Positions 46,412-64,000 of a DNA stretch of 64,000 nt are shown one piece after another (positions within the stretch are counted from its first letter, which is position 1; every line of letters starts with the position of its first letter). Origin of the DNA: Lingula anatina (taxonomy: Eukaryota > Brachiopoda > Lingulata > Lingulida > Lingulidae); assembly GCF_001039355.2 (NCBI RefSeq), contig NW_019775748.1, positions 91,167-155,166 on the forward strand, read 5' to 3'. Position numbers and translations under genes: made by a program. The notes beneath the pieces were generated by a model. The model was not told where the DNA came from and ran no database searches. It was given only the letters and a program-made list of their open reading frames with translations.

Positions 46412-47563
46412 ATTAAAACCAAAATGATGAGAGGCATATTTTCAAATTGTTATAAGCCTTAATTGTCATATTATCTGTGCCTAACTTCACAACAATTATT
46501 TAATTTAATGTTATTGCATATGTTACGAACAATTCCCATTTCTATCAGTCGAAAACTGCTATTGCAGCCTACATGGATCATAACCCAAATTGCAATTCCG
46601 CAGTGGTAAATAAACCAGTCACATGACCATCGTATGATCAATTTAGGAAAATAACCAAAAATTTACACACATCACTCGGAATCAAAACTCATCCAACACT
46701 TCTTTTCTTGCTTTTATTATCCAAGTAAATTTTGAAAATGTACAATTCAATCTTCAAAAATTATCCTCAATATAGGCCAATGGAAAATGCACATGTTGTT
46801 GTATGCCTGTTCACCTGGCGAGCAAGTGCACTTTCAGTTCGCAAAAGTTGTCGTCGGGACGGATGCATTTATTCAGCTCAGAGAAACGCGGCAAGGATGC
46901 GACAATGCCAGGTCAAAAATATGTAGTTTTAACTCTGTGATTCTGATTTGGTAAGGATGAGTGGCGCTTGCAACGCTGAAAAAACAGGGGGCGATTTCGT
47001 CAACAAACAAAAATGGCTGAAGATGTTTTTGTTTTGATTCTATTTTTAGACGTCAGATTTAAAGGGCCAGCTTCAGATGAAAGCAAGAAGCCTTTTAAAA
47101 GGTTATATTTTACATCAGTTAGAGCCCCTTTAAAGTTTCTCGTTGGACAAAGTCCCTTAAGCCATTTATTTCTATTTTCTAGAAAGGTGAAGGTCACTTA
47201 ATTTTTTTTTTACATGGACACGAAAGTTTCTTGCACGTTCGTATTTTTATGATATAAAGAACCAGGTAATCGTCTGATATTATTCTTCTCTTTTCAATAC
47301 AATCAACTAAAGGTAAGATGCATAGTTTATTAAATGTCTTTAGTGTCAGTAAAAGCCAAGTTTTTGTGCTGGAGCTCTCTGATATCCCCATGTGCTGTAC
47401 GTTGTTCTAAGGGACATTGATGAGTTTGTTACATAATGTGCTGTAACTCATTAATGGTGGGAAAGATTGCCCTGAAAGTGTGCTTATTTCTTCCTCTATC
47501 TTTGTTTAGCTACCAAAATTTCCTGACTAATGAGGCAGTTTTTCTGACAAGAAAAGATCAACC
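46412..47563. promoter_or_regulatory. Divergent intergenic region LIPE / DCAF8
   Basis: About 1.2 kb separate the two start codons. The DCAF8 leader is probably spliced, since a tttgtttag acceptor precedes 47511. A second AUG-containing stretch (aaaatggctgaagatg) lies at 47011. No strong core-promoter motif is seen, and promoter location is inferred only from the head-to-head arrangement. Confidence 0.3.
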
Positions 47564-53250
<5,687 letters not shown>

Positions 53251-55951
53251 ATCTTCTGTCTAAACACAAAGTGCGCTGTCATATTTTTGTCTGAACACAG
53301 GGAGTTAGCAGCAGTAACATTGACAGAATATTGAAGATTGAGAAAGTCCAGCAAACTATGTCATAGTGGGATGTGACCACAGATTCTTGAGCCTCTTGAG
53401 AGTAATCAGCAGTGACACACAGACAGAATAAAAATGGAGACACACTTTTTGCTCATATTGTGGACAGTCTAGTGACAGTGGTCATAATGAGATGTGGACT
53501 TAAAAGTGAATAATTAGAGTGGACTCTTTATATTTACTTAGGAAGATGGAAGAATTCTTGTTGAACATTTTGTGTCCTCTTCAAAGTTATATGCACATAT
53601 ATTGGTTCTTTTTCATTACTGACAAAGCATTTGGAGAGGAAAAACAACAAATTTTGCTTTTTCTTGGCAAGGGAGTGTTGAGTCCTGCACACGAAACAGA
53701 GTGTAAAGGATGTTGTGAAAGAATCTACTTTCATCTGTATTTTGTTGCCAAATGAAGATGCAATGCACTGAAATGCTGCCATAGTAAATTGAAGTTTTGT
53801 AGCAGGTAATGACAGCAACAGAGGAGAGGGGTAATGACAGCAACAGCAGCAGAGAACAATTATCTAAATAAAGTTGTACGTCTTGTCCATGAGGAGACAT
53901 AAAACATTAAGTTTCTAGACTGTACATGTGACAAGGCAGACCTTTGGTGGAGAAAGAAAAGTCCCATTGTGACATAATGTAAATATTTAAAGAAAAAGAT
54001 TGGAAAGAGAAAATAGAAGTTTGTGCAATTGAAGAATTTTTGTATTTATGATTCATAGAAAGTGGCTTCTGATCTAAGGTAGATATTGGGAAGTCATACG
54101 TACTTTTAAATAAGTCTGATTCTTCAATATTTATCTTAAAAGAAACAGATAGAAAGTTGTGTATTTGTGACAAGTGTGCCCGTTGCAGAGACTAGTGAGA
54201 AAGCTATTACTACTATGTCAGAGATGTCAGATTTGAAGACTCTTGACATCAGGACTTGCAACACAGGAGTAGAGCTTCAGAAGAAACTTTGAGATATTTT
54301 GAAAGGTGGAGTAATTTTAGGTGTCAGATATTTTGGTACACCTCTTATCCATCTGGTACTGGTATGTCATAGACTGTTTTTGGCCCAGAGAAAGTGGTAA
54401 TTGGAGGACAGAACTTTTTCATCCCTTTGGACATTTTAGATACGTTTCAAAGACATTTTCTGTTGTATCAATTTTGTCATGTTTGCAACCCATTTTCCAC
54501 CAAATTTCATTGCCATGATGTTTGCAAAATATTTACTGGACACATCTGAGCATCGTGGGAGAGAGGGTGTGGGGGGTTCTCAGTTGGTACCCAGGTAAGG
54601 GGGTATTCTCTGACTACTTCAGCTTGTACCGCACCCTGAGATGGAGGTTCGAGACTGCACATAAGTGAAAACAGGAAGATGGGAGAGGAATCAACCTCCT
54701 AGCCACTATCTGATACAATGGGGTATTCAGTTCTATGGATTACAGATCACCTTTATCAAATCAAATTGTGACCAAGTTGATGTTTTTGACTGGGAATGTT
54801 AGTCAAGATAAAAATGCTCACTAAAATGTCCGTTATACAGTCTTGTTTTCATTGCTTGACAGTCCAAAACAATGGTGGAACAGAGATAAGACAGCTTGTG
54901 ACCATTTAGTGTCTTAGGATAGTCCTCGGGATTCATAAGTAAGGGAATCCAGTTGAACTACTTTCAGCATATTGGAAATCTTGTTTCTCAACCCCTCGAG
55001 AATAACAGTCAGATAAACAGAAATTTAGAGAAAATGCAACATGCAACAAGATCAGGTAGTAACATAATCATCACAATCTATTCTATAATCTGATTAATGT
55101 AAATGTAATGATTGGTATAATTATTATGAATTATGTTAGTGCATGCATTTTTCAGATATTAGAACATGTGTAATGAATTGTCATATATATATAACTATAC
55201 AAGCTTTGTTTCTTGGGTTCACTGCTTTTCCAGGCATTAAAGTGATTGAAAATGATTGAAATAAGCTTAACTTAAAACAAAAATATGTAGTCATTATAGG
55301 CCAATTTATAATGGATTAAATTATAGAAAAGCTACTTGGCCAAGAATCAAAATTTTCCAGCATAAACCTGGGAATTGTTTCTTTTTACAAGAAAGAAAAA
55401 CTAAATTTATGAGTCTCCAATTATAATTTTTTTCCTTCATTGTCCATTTCAGTTAAAGAGACGACTCTCCATATGAAATTCAAAATTCCAAAATAAATTC
55501 ATTTTATACAAGACGCCATATTACCAGTAAAATGACAGTTCACACAATTATTCTGTAATGTGTGCTTTCCATCAAACAACATGGGCCTTATTAAGAAATT
55601 ATTACAAAAAACCACACTTCTTTAAAAAACCTAATCGACTAACTTCGAATTTTAGAAGGGATTCATTTACCTTTGGAAAGTGTAATGCGAAAAATTGTCA
55701 TTTACCCCAGGAAAATCCCTTTTATGGCACTTTTACTACCAAAATGAAGAGTTGTTATCCCTTTAAGCATTGGCAAACGTATTGTTTCAATTTGACATAA
55801 TTTTCAGATCACTTTGTTTTTTTTTTTCCAGTTAATTTTTGCACTTATAGAGGAAATGACATTTTTTCAGTTGAAACAAGTTACTTGGTTGATTTGTGAC
55901 AGTGTTAACTATAAACCAGTAAAAAAATATTGTAATTTATTCTGAAATAAA
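53251..55951 (+). terminator. DCAF8 3' UTR with alternative poly(A) signals
   Basis: The first AATAAA after the stop is at 53867-53872. Another consensus AATAAA lies at 55946-55951. Either could end the transcript, giving a 3' UTR of about 0.6 kb or 2.7 kb. Between them there are no recognised exons or repeats. Short open frames lack family resemblance. Confidence 0.45.
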
Positions 55952-55954
55952 GTT

Positions 55955-57135
55955 AATTGGTATATATATCAGAATTTTGTGAACTTTTATTAGTCTCAGA
56001 ATTGTTTGCTGGCACCAACTCTCTCTTGAGTTTTACTTGAACGTACTTTATTAAGGATAACAAACCAATCTTCATAACCATAATTAACATTTTGAGCATC
56101 TTACATTGAGATATATTTGGGTTGGTTACGTAAATCAAAACTAACAAAAACGACCTCTTTTTTTTTTTCAAAGTTAAAAATATAATCCCTTCATCAGATC
56201 ATATAATTCTAAATATCCCTCAAATCTGACTAACATATTTGCTTATACATTCTCACAATCATGTGTATATGTCTTCCTAAAATATTTAACAACTGGCCAA
56301 TATGTTTATAAAATTGGTTAATATGTTTACAAAGCTTATAAGGAAAGACTGGCAGCAGTATTCTGTCCAGAAGTGGGCGTGGGTGACCCCAAACCCTTTG
56401 TTTCGATGGAGAAGCGTATTTGGTAACAGTACGTCTTGCTGCCATTTGTTCTTTTGCTAAATAATTTTTACTAAGGGAAATTATCAAAATATACTTCTGC
56501 TTTAAATGTGAAATTAAATAACTTTCTGATGAAGTAGAATTTGATCTAATGTGAAAACGAGAAAAATATTGAACACGGGGGGGAAAAAGAAATAAAGGAC
56601 ATCTCTGCCTCTCCCTAAAGTTTCTCTTTATGAGCACTTCACAGGAAATCCAACACAAATTATTTGTGCAGAAAGAGCTGATTACACTTCTGATGTATAA
56701 GTGAATGTGTATATGTAAGCGTAGAGTACAGAGATATCACTGTAATAACCTAATACTAGCTACTCTTAATAATGCTTTCTGTATACAACAACCAAATGTT
56801 GCCGTTCTCTTGCAATGCCACGTGGATAGTTGTCACTTTGTTCCTTTAGACTTAATTCTTAAAATGAAAAGTTATTATGTCATCTCTTGCTTTTCAGTCT
56901 AACATGTATCTTCATGAACACTTCACAGAAGGAGATGGAACACAATTTCCCTCAAAAATAAGTTGTATTACTGCCCTCTTTGTTTGGAGGTGAAATCCAA
57001 CTTTCTTTTTATGTAGCAATTTTTGCTGCTGCTCCTTCTGAATTTGTTATCAAAAATGCACATTTGTATAGTCTTTTGTAAGACTAAAAATAACACAAGG
57101 GAACAAAACTTTCCACCCCCCAAAATAATTCATGA
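55955..57135. other. Intergenic or SLC48A1 3' UTR sequence
   Basis: This is AT-rich sequence downstream of the SLC48A1 stop on the minus strand. Two stretches (56640-56660 and 56915-56960) share cacttcacagaaggaga-like words, suggesting a weak internal duplication. No gene is recognised. Confidence 0.35.
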
Positions 57136-57137
57136 TG

Positions 57138-58483
57138 TTATTCCTCTTGGTTTGATATCAGATACGTGTCTTCATAGAGTCTTCTGTAGGAACGTGAGTA
57201 GTAGAACAGAGCAAAGCCCCACTTCCAAGTCATAAAACACCAGACACATGTTAGGTAGTAGTTCTCTCCATAGAATTCAGTAAAAACTGAAATAAGAAAA
57301 AAAATTATATCATTTTGTTCCAATTTACAATACAACCATTTTCCAAAATAAGGTATTGGATTTACGATAATAATACCAACATCAACTACAATTATCATTA
57401 TTCATCCACCTGGAAATGTTTGCAATTCGGGATGATGACATTTAAATTGCATTTTTTGCATGCGGTCACAATTTGCAGTGCTCTCAAGCAAGCAAGGCCT
57501 GGATTTTTAACATTTGGATCATGGGCAAAAGAAGAATATATATATATATATATATATAGATGAGGGTTTCAATGGCTTTTTTTCCTCGACACTTTTGCGG
57601 GCTAAACAATTTAAGAGAGAAGGACCGAGGGAAGGGGAAAGTGGAGGGGCAGTCCCTTAATTTCCTATACCTTTCAATAAACCTACCTATTTTCTGTACA
57701 ATGCCCAGTGTCAGGTACACTATAAATCCACACACTCCTGCCAGCTGTACAAAACACCCTGTGTACATCAGATACTTCAGCTTGTAGAAGAAGGTTTTCC
57801 AGATGTCTCGTATATACTGTATGTGGACATACAGTGTTACTGCGGCGAAGACACCTGGAAGGACAAAACAAATCAAATCATGTTCTGACATCAAATATTT
57901 ATTCTAAATGATAATTTACACATGTACTTTATTTATTCATTTATTTAGTACAAATGTCACAGAACTGGTCAATCATCACCACAGCTATAGACTTCATGAT
58001 GCTATAATATTAGAGATGAGTTTCTATTAGAACTTGAAATTCAAGGTGTGGCCAAGTTCACTGTTTACCTGTCTACTTAATGCACCAATCATGATTTGCA
58101 AAAAATAATTTAAACATTTATTCATTTATTCTACTTGAAGAGTCTAACATCCAACATAACTTCTACTCAGCATAAATTGACTTTTGTTAAATACATGTAC
58201 TAGAAAATTCTTCCTTTAAAGTAAATCTTTTCAATAACACTTTTAAAATCATGATAATCTTGTTTTTATTATTACATGTGTCATCCAAGGGTGACATAAG
58301 CACGTCGTTTATTCGGTTATTCTACAGTAATTCCACAGAAAAATTACCTGAAATAGCGCCCCATATTGCTGCACTCCAGTTCTTGAATTTAACCCCAAAC
58401 ACACCAAGAACTGCCAAGCCCACTATAATGCCGATAACAGCGAGTGAAATCCGCACTCGCATCCCACACCTGGAGGGAGCCAT
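57138..58483 (-). CDS. SLC48A1: Heme transporter HRG1
   Basis: Three exons: 58483-58348, 57854-57687 and 57286-57138. All are joined in phase 1 and total 453 bp, or 150 residues; vertebrate SLC48A1 has 146. The start MAPSRCGMRVRIS matches the family's MAPSR beginning. Four hydrophobic segments are visible: SLAVIGIIVGLAVLGVFGV, WGAISGVFAAVTLYVH, VQLAGVCGFIVYLTLG, and CVWCFMTWKWGFALFYY. The conserved LYVHIQYIRDIWKTF segment carries the histidine used in heme transport. The tail SRSYRRLYEDTYLISNQEE is polar. The protein moves heme out of endolysosomes to the cytosol. Its start faces another gene 66 bp away. A TA microsatellite (57537-57557) lies in intron 2. Confidence 0.93.
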
Positions 58484-58549
58484 GTCTCTTTACGTAAGAC
58501 GTGAGGAGTTTGTTGACATCTCGCGAGACTTTGTGAGAATTTCCCCAAC
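58484..58549. promoter_or_regulatory. 66-bp bidirectional promoter with TCTCGCGAGA
   Basis: The palindrome TCTCGCGAGA at 58519-58528 lies between the divergent start codons of SLC48A1 (58483) and the next plus-strand gene (58550). This element is known in animals as a strong CpG-type core-promoter motif bound by BANP (and linked to ZBTB33/Kaiso). Here it must serve both genes or transcription must start inside them. The plus-strand ATG context caacATGGCGG also resembles a YY1 site. Confidence 0.8.
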
Positions 58550-58640
58550 ATGGCGGACACGTGCGAAGTTCCACCGGTGGCTCTCGAAAGTGATGAATTT
58601 AACGCTGATGCTGAGAAGACGATGGATTCTGCAGACATGG
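58550..58640 (+). CDS. First coding exon of an unidentified gene
   Basis: The ATG at 58550 opens MADTCEVPPVALESDEFNAD followed by AEKTMDSADM. It ends in phase 1 at a consensus GGgtgagt donor after 58640. The 30-residue acidic N-terminus is not enough to identify the protein. Its divergent partner is SLC48A1, sharing the TCTCGCGAGA promoter. No convincing second exon was found before 64000, so the first intron is at least 5.3 kb or exons were missed. Confidence 0.65.
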
Positions 58641-58689
58641 GTGAGTACATTTGTCGTTCATCAGATGAGACTGCGTGTTTTCAGATAAT

Positions 58690-61600
58690 ATGCAAAGAGG
58701 ATAAGTAGTGCAATTTGCCAGTTTGATTATAACGAAAGACTATTAAAAGGCAAGCGAAACTGACCAGTCAAACACTTTCTTTCCTAAAAATAGATGCAAT
58801 TTTTACTCTCCTTCGTAAGATAAGAAAAACATTGCACGTTTGGACTATTTCATGTTCATATTGTATTTTCATCGTGATATCGCTGAGTGGTGTATCTTAG
58901 GGGTAAATGTTTAAACACAAATAGTCCCAACTTCCAGGTTTTATACATGTAGTTTGCAAAATCCCTTGCTCAGCCTTTGATCTGTTCACTGGTCAGTCAT
59001 CTTCGGTATCACCATCTGCAGTGCAAAAAGAGAAAAGAATAAATGAATTTACTTACGAGTTATAACAGATTAAAACTACATAGTCAGCTTGTATTTTTGA
59101 GACAGAGTCGTATTATTTCCTTGTCAGTGTGATAAAACAAAGTCCATTGTCCTGAAACAAGTTTGATGAATACATAGAATGAATGCAAGTTATGTTATTA
59201 AAAAAATCAAAACATGCATGCGTTGGTCCAAATTAGTCTTTGAGGTACAAAATAAAAATGAAATTTAAGAATAAATAGAAACTTTTATCAAATAAATTTG
59301 GTAACATATTTTTTGATACATTTTTAAAATTTTATTTATCTATTATTTTATTTATTTATTAAGTATGCAGTCATTTTTTCATAGATCATATTTCTCTCAT
59401 TTTCATATTTGTAAAATAACAATATTTATTGAAAAATAAGGTTTTCTGTTCTGTATCTTTCTTAAGAAGTATCAAATAATCAATGAACCAAGGATGCTAC
59501 AATATTGAAAGTAAAGTCTAAAAGGTATATATTACACCTGAAAAAAATTTGCAATTTTTTAGCTCTTATCAATATGTCATAATTATTCATATAAATATTT
59601 AATACACAGTATAGAACAACAGCAAGTAGAACATTCAAAACAGAGAAAGAAGCTTTGCACTGGAAAATATTGTTTGATATCTATAGGATGCTTTATAAGT
59701 TTCCTCTTTCTGTGCAATCACCACATCAATCAATAAATATGAAAAGGATGGCATCCAAGCTCCAAGCAGAATCATGATATGCAATAATAAAGCAATCATT
59801 TTTGTCAGTTCTGTTCAACAACAGAGTATTGAACATAGTGAAAACATTTCCAATAAAACCCTGATTTATCTGTAACCATTCATGGTGTGAATACATGTCT
59901 GTGAATAGTGAAACTTCAAAGGATTTAATAACAGAACTCTCTCTATGTGATCAATAACATCATCACACAGATAAAAAGAGTCACAAACTTGTCAGTGGGG
60001 ATGGATTGGAGGATACAGTGTATACGTAGTGACTGAGTTTGGAGGGAGCTCCATGTAGGTGTGTTCAATCCCCCAGGTTTATTTCTGTACGTTGTAAGTA
60101 CTTTTGATTTTAAAATATTTATTTATGATTTGTAATATACTGCTTAAAAGCTGGAGAGAATCAAATTTGTCAGAGAGTTTATTTTTTATTGAGAAATGCT
60201 TAACATGCTTTTGTTGATAAGTGCCATGATGTGATATTGAATTTAGCAGGGAATATTTTGCTGCTTGATTTAAAAAAGATAATGCTATGGGTTATCTTTA
60301 TTCTACTTTCAAGAAAATCTGTCATATAAGGTCAGTGCTGTTGTACCAGTATATTTACAGTATAAATGTATGAGAGTACAGAAGCTTTAGTATTACATCT
60401 CTCTGTGAATACCTAATTGTACAAAACTAATGAAATGAGCAGTGTGCTGTATTTCTCTGCATGTATTGATCTTTTGACCACAAATTCCCAGCTGCAGATC
60501 AACAACAAAGAAGGACATCTTATTATCATTATACGGCTCTCTCCACACACTGTTATGTGGAGGCCCTCCAGTCAATGCACTGGTTCTCTTGATGACCATT
60601 AATTAAATGAAAAGCTTTTAAAGAAATCAATAAGCCTGGTCAGTTCTTGGTTGAGATTTGTAGCTCTAGGCCAGTGTTCACAAACCACAATTCAGANCGT
60701 TTACTCCAGGAAAATCCAATTGTTGGCCAAAAGGAAGAGTTATTATGACTTTAAGTCAAATTTTGATTCAGACAGTATTCCCCACCTACATGTACCCTTT
60801 TCTAATACAGTTAGTAGAAACAATCTGCATTAATGGTGTATATATGTTTAAAGGTTCATTACAGTTAGTCAAAAAAGATTGCCTAGAGCAAACACTGTGC
60901 ATTCCATACCATGTAATCCAATCAGCAAATGATCAATATTTAGAATGGATAAGGTCATGATGGTTGCTGCTGTACTGTGAACAAGTTCATTAGAATGTTG
61001 TCTGTATGATTGCCTGTCAGGCACACTGACCTTTTTAACTGGTATTCAGCAGGGTCAGAGCTACAGTAAATACTGTTATTGATTGCACTGCCTCTTTGGA
61101 GTAGTTGATCAGCTGAGGCAAGTGGAACATTTTCAAATTGATGTTTTACACGTCTGCTAATACTAGTACATTCTTCCCTTGAGAGCAGTAGTATTTTGAT
61201 ATTTTCTTATAATATTATTAAAGAGGAAAGAAAACTGTAGAGATGTTTGTTTTAGGTGATATAATAACTTAAGCTTGGACAGTGCTATTTAAACCTTAAA
61301 TACTTAGTTAAATTTTTAGTTAACTACTCTGCACAAATATATACAGAAAAGAGGAAAGTGGGGCTACATCATTTTTCCGATTTAACTGGTTTTTAAAACA
61401 CATTCAACAACATTTCAAACATATGGTTCATCAGAAAAAAAGGCTAAGTAAAGTCAGCCCTACAATGTTTTGTAAGATATGTATAAAACATTCAGTTGGA
61501 ATAGTTAACATAACCTAAACACAAAGACCACTTAACACATTTGTACAAACAATACGCAGACAAACTGTGGGCAAAATTCACTGTGGATCACATATTAACA

Positions 61601-62620
61601 TTAACTGGGTTCATTAATCACATAAGTGATTAGACTCCATTCTCATCTATTTATCAATGAGCTTCATTTCCAAGGCACCTCTAACACAGTGTTCTCAGCT
61701 GTCACAATGAAAAAAAAGTAGATCATCATAAAAGGATTCTCAGTTTTACAGTTACATTGCTCTTCTTGTCATATGTGAGTCCCATGCATAAAGGTTGTGG
61801 CTTAAGCAGTTAGAATTGGATTCAATAAGAAACTTCTGTCTAACTTTGGTCTTGAGTTAAAAAATCAGTATCTTTAGTCTACTTTGACTCCTTGCAAATC
61901 AATCAGGACATTTTACTGAAGTACGATTGTACTAAAATCAACATAAAGTTACTAATAGACCTTAACTTTAACTTATTATTTTTACCAAGAAATAGAATAG
62001 GTTGATCAAGTGATGTTTTAAAAAATTATCTGTTTATAAGACAGTGGTAAGTTTTTTGTCAAATAAGTTTGTAAATTTTACATTTATGTTGAATCTTTGA
62101 ATTTTTCATAATATTTTAAAGGTTTTCTGTACATATTCTACTATGAGGAATGGTATACATAGTACTCTTTCCTTAATGGTAACATTTTTTTTTTGGGGGG
62201 GGGGATTAATAATAGCTGGGTTTTGTCAGAAAAAATAATTCAGCAAAGTGCACCTGCTGTGATGTGGCATGGCGCCTCAGATAGCTCATTATTTCATTTG
62301 ATTGCATTGGTCTTTGATATCAGTTTACCTGGCTACACTAGTGTCTACACAGACCTGCAGTATGGGGACAAAAGCACTTGTCAGAGGGTTTGTAACAGAG
62401 AGCGTTTAGCACGTTAAATGTGAAATATTTTGTAATCTAACCCACCAGTGTGGTGGCGATGATTTACAATCAGTCGTACCACATTGCAATGAGCTTCCTT
62501 CATCTGACTTCCAAACCATTATTTTCTGCTTTGGGGACATTGAAAGGCATTATGCCATAAGAATAAAAAATCTTGATGAATACGGTTTGATTAACAATTC
62601 CGTAGATTTGTTATGAAGCA
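58690..62620. other. Probable first intron, no exon recognised
   Basis: This is AT-rich sequence with no convincing acceptor-exon-donor combination of the right phase. A single N lies at about 60697. Fragments of low-complexity TTTATT repeat occur at 59330-59360. A G-run occurs at about 62196-62204. Confidence 0.4.
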
Positions 62621-62625
62621 GTTAA

Positions 62626-62793
62626 CAGGGGCGGATTTAGGGCGTCTTCTGGGTCTTCCGGAAGACGGTCAGATTTTTAAGTTTACATTGGCGGGTATCT
62701 AATTTTTTCTGTCGGAAGACGGTCAAAAATGAAGAACGGATCAACAAAGATAATTTGGAAGACTGTCAGGAAATATCTCTGGATCCGCCCCTG
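62626..62793. mobile_element. 168-bp MITE bordered by TTAA
   Basis: Terminal inverted repeats read CAGGGGCGGATTTAGG on the left and, on the reverse complement of the right end, CAGGGGCGGATCCAGAG. TTAA lies immediately outside on both sides (62622-62625 and 62794-62797). The interior has two gtcttccggaagacggtcag-like blocks. CAGGGGCGG ends are hAT-like, but the TTAA borders fit piggyBac-type insertion. The class is unresolved. Confidence 0.75.
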
Positions 62794-62799
62794 TTAATG

Positions 62800-64000
62800 C
62801 AAGTCATATTGAGTGTGGCTCATCTTACTGTTCCTTTTTGAACTTAAACATAAGAACCGTCTTAGGACATTTACTGGCATTTTAAGGTGAGTGTTTTTTA
62901 TGTAATGATTATACACCTTCCACTGCAGAATAAAAGAGGAAAACTCCCCCATGAAAGATATCCCCTGAGAATTTCGTAAATTATCCCCAGCTTTGAACTC
63001 GTGGTATATAATGGAATCATTGGGTTGTGAGTTTTCTGTTTTGACTGCAAGATGCAATCTTATCACCAGAGGCTCTGGACTTAGTAACATGAGCTAAGTT
63101 TGAGACACTGGCTTAATGGTGAAGTTCTGTAAGCTATGCCTTCACCTCAGGCCCCAACAGACGATGTCTTTGTTCCTCTTGGTCCTGTTAGCCTGTTTCA
63201 AAGCGGAAATGATATGACAAAAGCAAAGATTAGAAGCTTTAAAAACACCCAAAGACGTCCTGTACAGAATTTTTTAAAGATGAAGCTTTGTTGGAGGGTG
63301 GGGATTTGGAAGATGATTCAACTTTGTGACTTGATGGTCTACTTGAGTTCAGGGATGGCAAATGGTGTGGAGAAAAGCTGTAGTATGTGGAGGAGAGGAG
63401 GGAAATGTTCAGATCATTTTAATTCTCTATCTCCAAGATTAAATTTCTTTGGACCAAATCGTTGGCAAATCGCAATTTTGTACCAATTTGATAAAAGCCT
63501 TGACCAAATATATGTAGTTACATATTAAACTTCTTTTTTTTTTCTGACAAAGTGGAATTATTTTTTAGCATTTGGCATCAGTTTGCCAGACCAGAGTTAG
63601 CTGACAGTTCAGAGAAAGTGATGGTAGGGGTGCAGATAATGGTAGGGGGTCAGATAATGGGGGGTCAGACCACCAACAGTTTGCCAGTTTAGTGATCACC
63701 TGAGGGCAGCGAGTTGGTGACATGGTGACCCTGCGTTCCTCAACCTTTGCGATGATCTTTACAACTAAGTAAATACTGCATTGACACCTCCGTAGACTGT
63801 GCTCGTACCTTCAGTAAATAAATTATAGATTATTTTTGAGATGTCAGGTGGTAAACTTAAACTCCACAAAGATTTAGCAATTCATCTTCAATTTATTCCG
63901 TACTTGTTTCAGATTTTGTTATAACAGTAATATGTTCATTTCTCTTGATTGGCATGTCTGTATCTGATGACAAGAATCCATTGTCTGTCTGTATATATCT
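62800..64000. other. No gene recognised to window end
   Basis: An open stretch on the plus strand at 63136-63528 (MPSPQAPTDDVFVPLGPVSL...) has no family resemblance and no supporting splice sites. A short tandem of ggtagggggtcagataat lies at 63625-63665. Nothing else is supported. Confidence 0.35.

Noticed and set aside
63136-63528. 130-residue plus-strand frame near the window end
   Set aside because: It has no recognisable domain, its second half has random-looking composition, and there is no splice support. It is not offered as a gene.

Overview
The window is nuclear DNA from a metazoan. It has split genes with GT-AG introns, an AT-rich background, AATAAA signals, many microsatellites, many short non-autonomous transposons and a gap of N. 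The gene set (SLC48A1/HRG1, DCAF8, LIPE, MRPL17, an archaemetzincin, and a CARD/TRADD-N-like/vWA protein) together with the repeat style suggests a lophotrochozoan, most likely a mollusc and perhaps a bivalve. The species cannot be fixed from the sequence alone.

Layout. Positions 1-11,400 are repeat-rich, with a LINE 3' end, DNA-transposon remnants and a few weakly supported exons. Positions 11,455-29,169 (minus strand) hold a gene of at least 16 exons. It encodes a low-complexity N-terminus, a CARD, a TRADD-N-like domain, a coiled coil and a vWA domain. Its last large intron is about 9.9 kb, is packed with repeats and an assembly gap, and contains three same-strand exons of a von Willebrand factor D domain. 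Positions 30,875-34,772 (minus) encode an archaemetzincin, head to head with MRPL17 (35,706-37,899, plus). Positions 40,449-46,367 (minus) encode hormone-sensitive lipase, head to head with DCAF8 (47,564-53,250, plus). SLC48A1 (57,138-58,483, minus) shares a 66-bp divergent promoter carrying TCTCGCGAGA with an unidentified plus-strand gene whose first exon is at 58,550-58,640. No further exon of that gene could be recognised up to 64,000.

Exon models for the complete genes were joined by checking splice sites and reading phase. The summed CDS lengths are multiples of three: DCAF8 2361 bp, LIPE 2817 bp, archaemetzincin 1056 bp, MRPL17 759 bp, SLC48A1 453 bp. The genes have unrelated housekeeping or signalling jobs and form no pathway cluster, but several lie in divergent pairs.

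The most unusual signals are: the CARD/TRADD-N-like/vWA architecture; the vWD exon block inside the vWA intron, bracketed by two 210-bp direct repeats in which I find no difference; repeated partial copies of exon 5' ends lying just upstream of real exons in three neighbouring genes; an in-frame 48-bp minisatellite built from the LIPE C-terminus including its stop codon; and a foldback transposon family in which three of three copies have perfect 8-bp target-site duplications.
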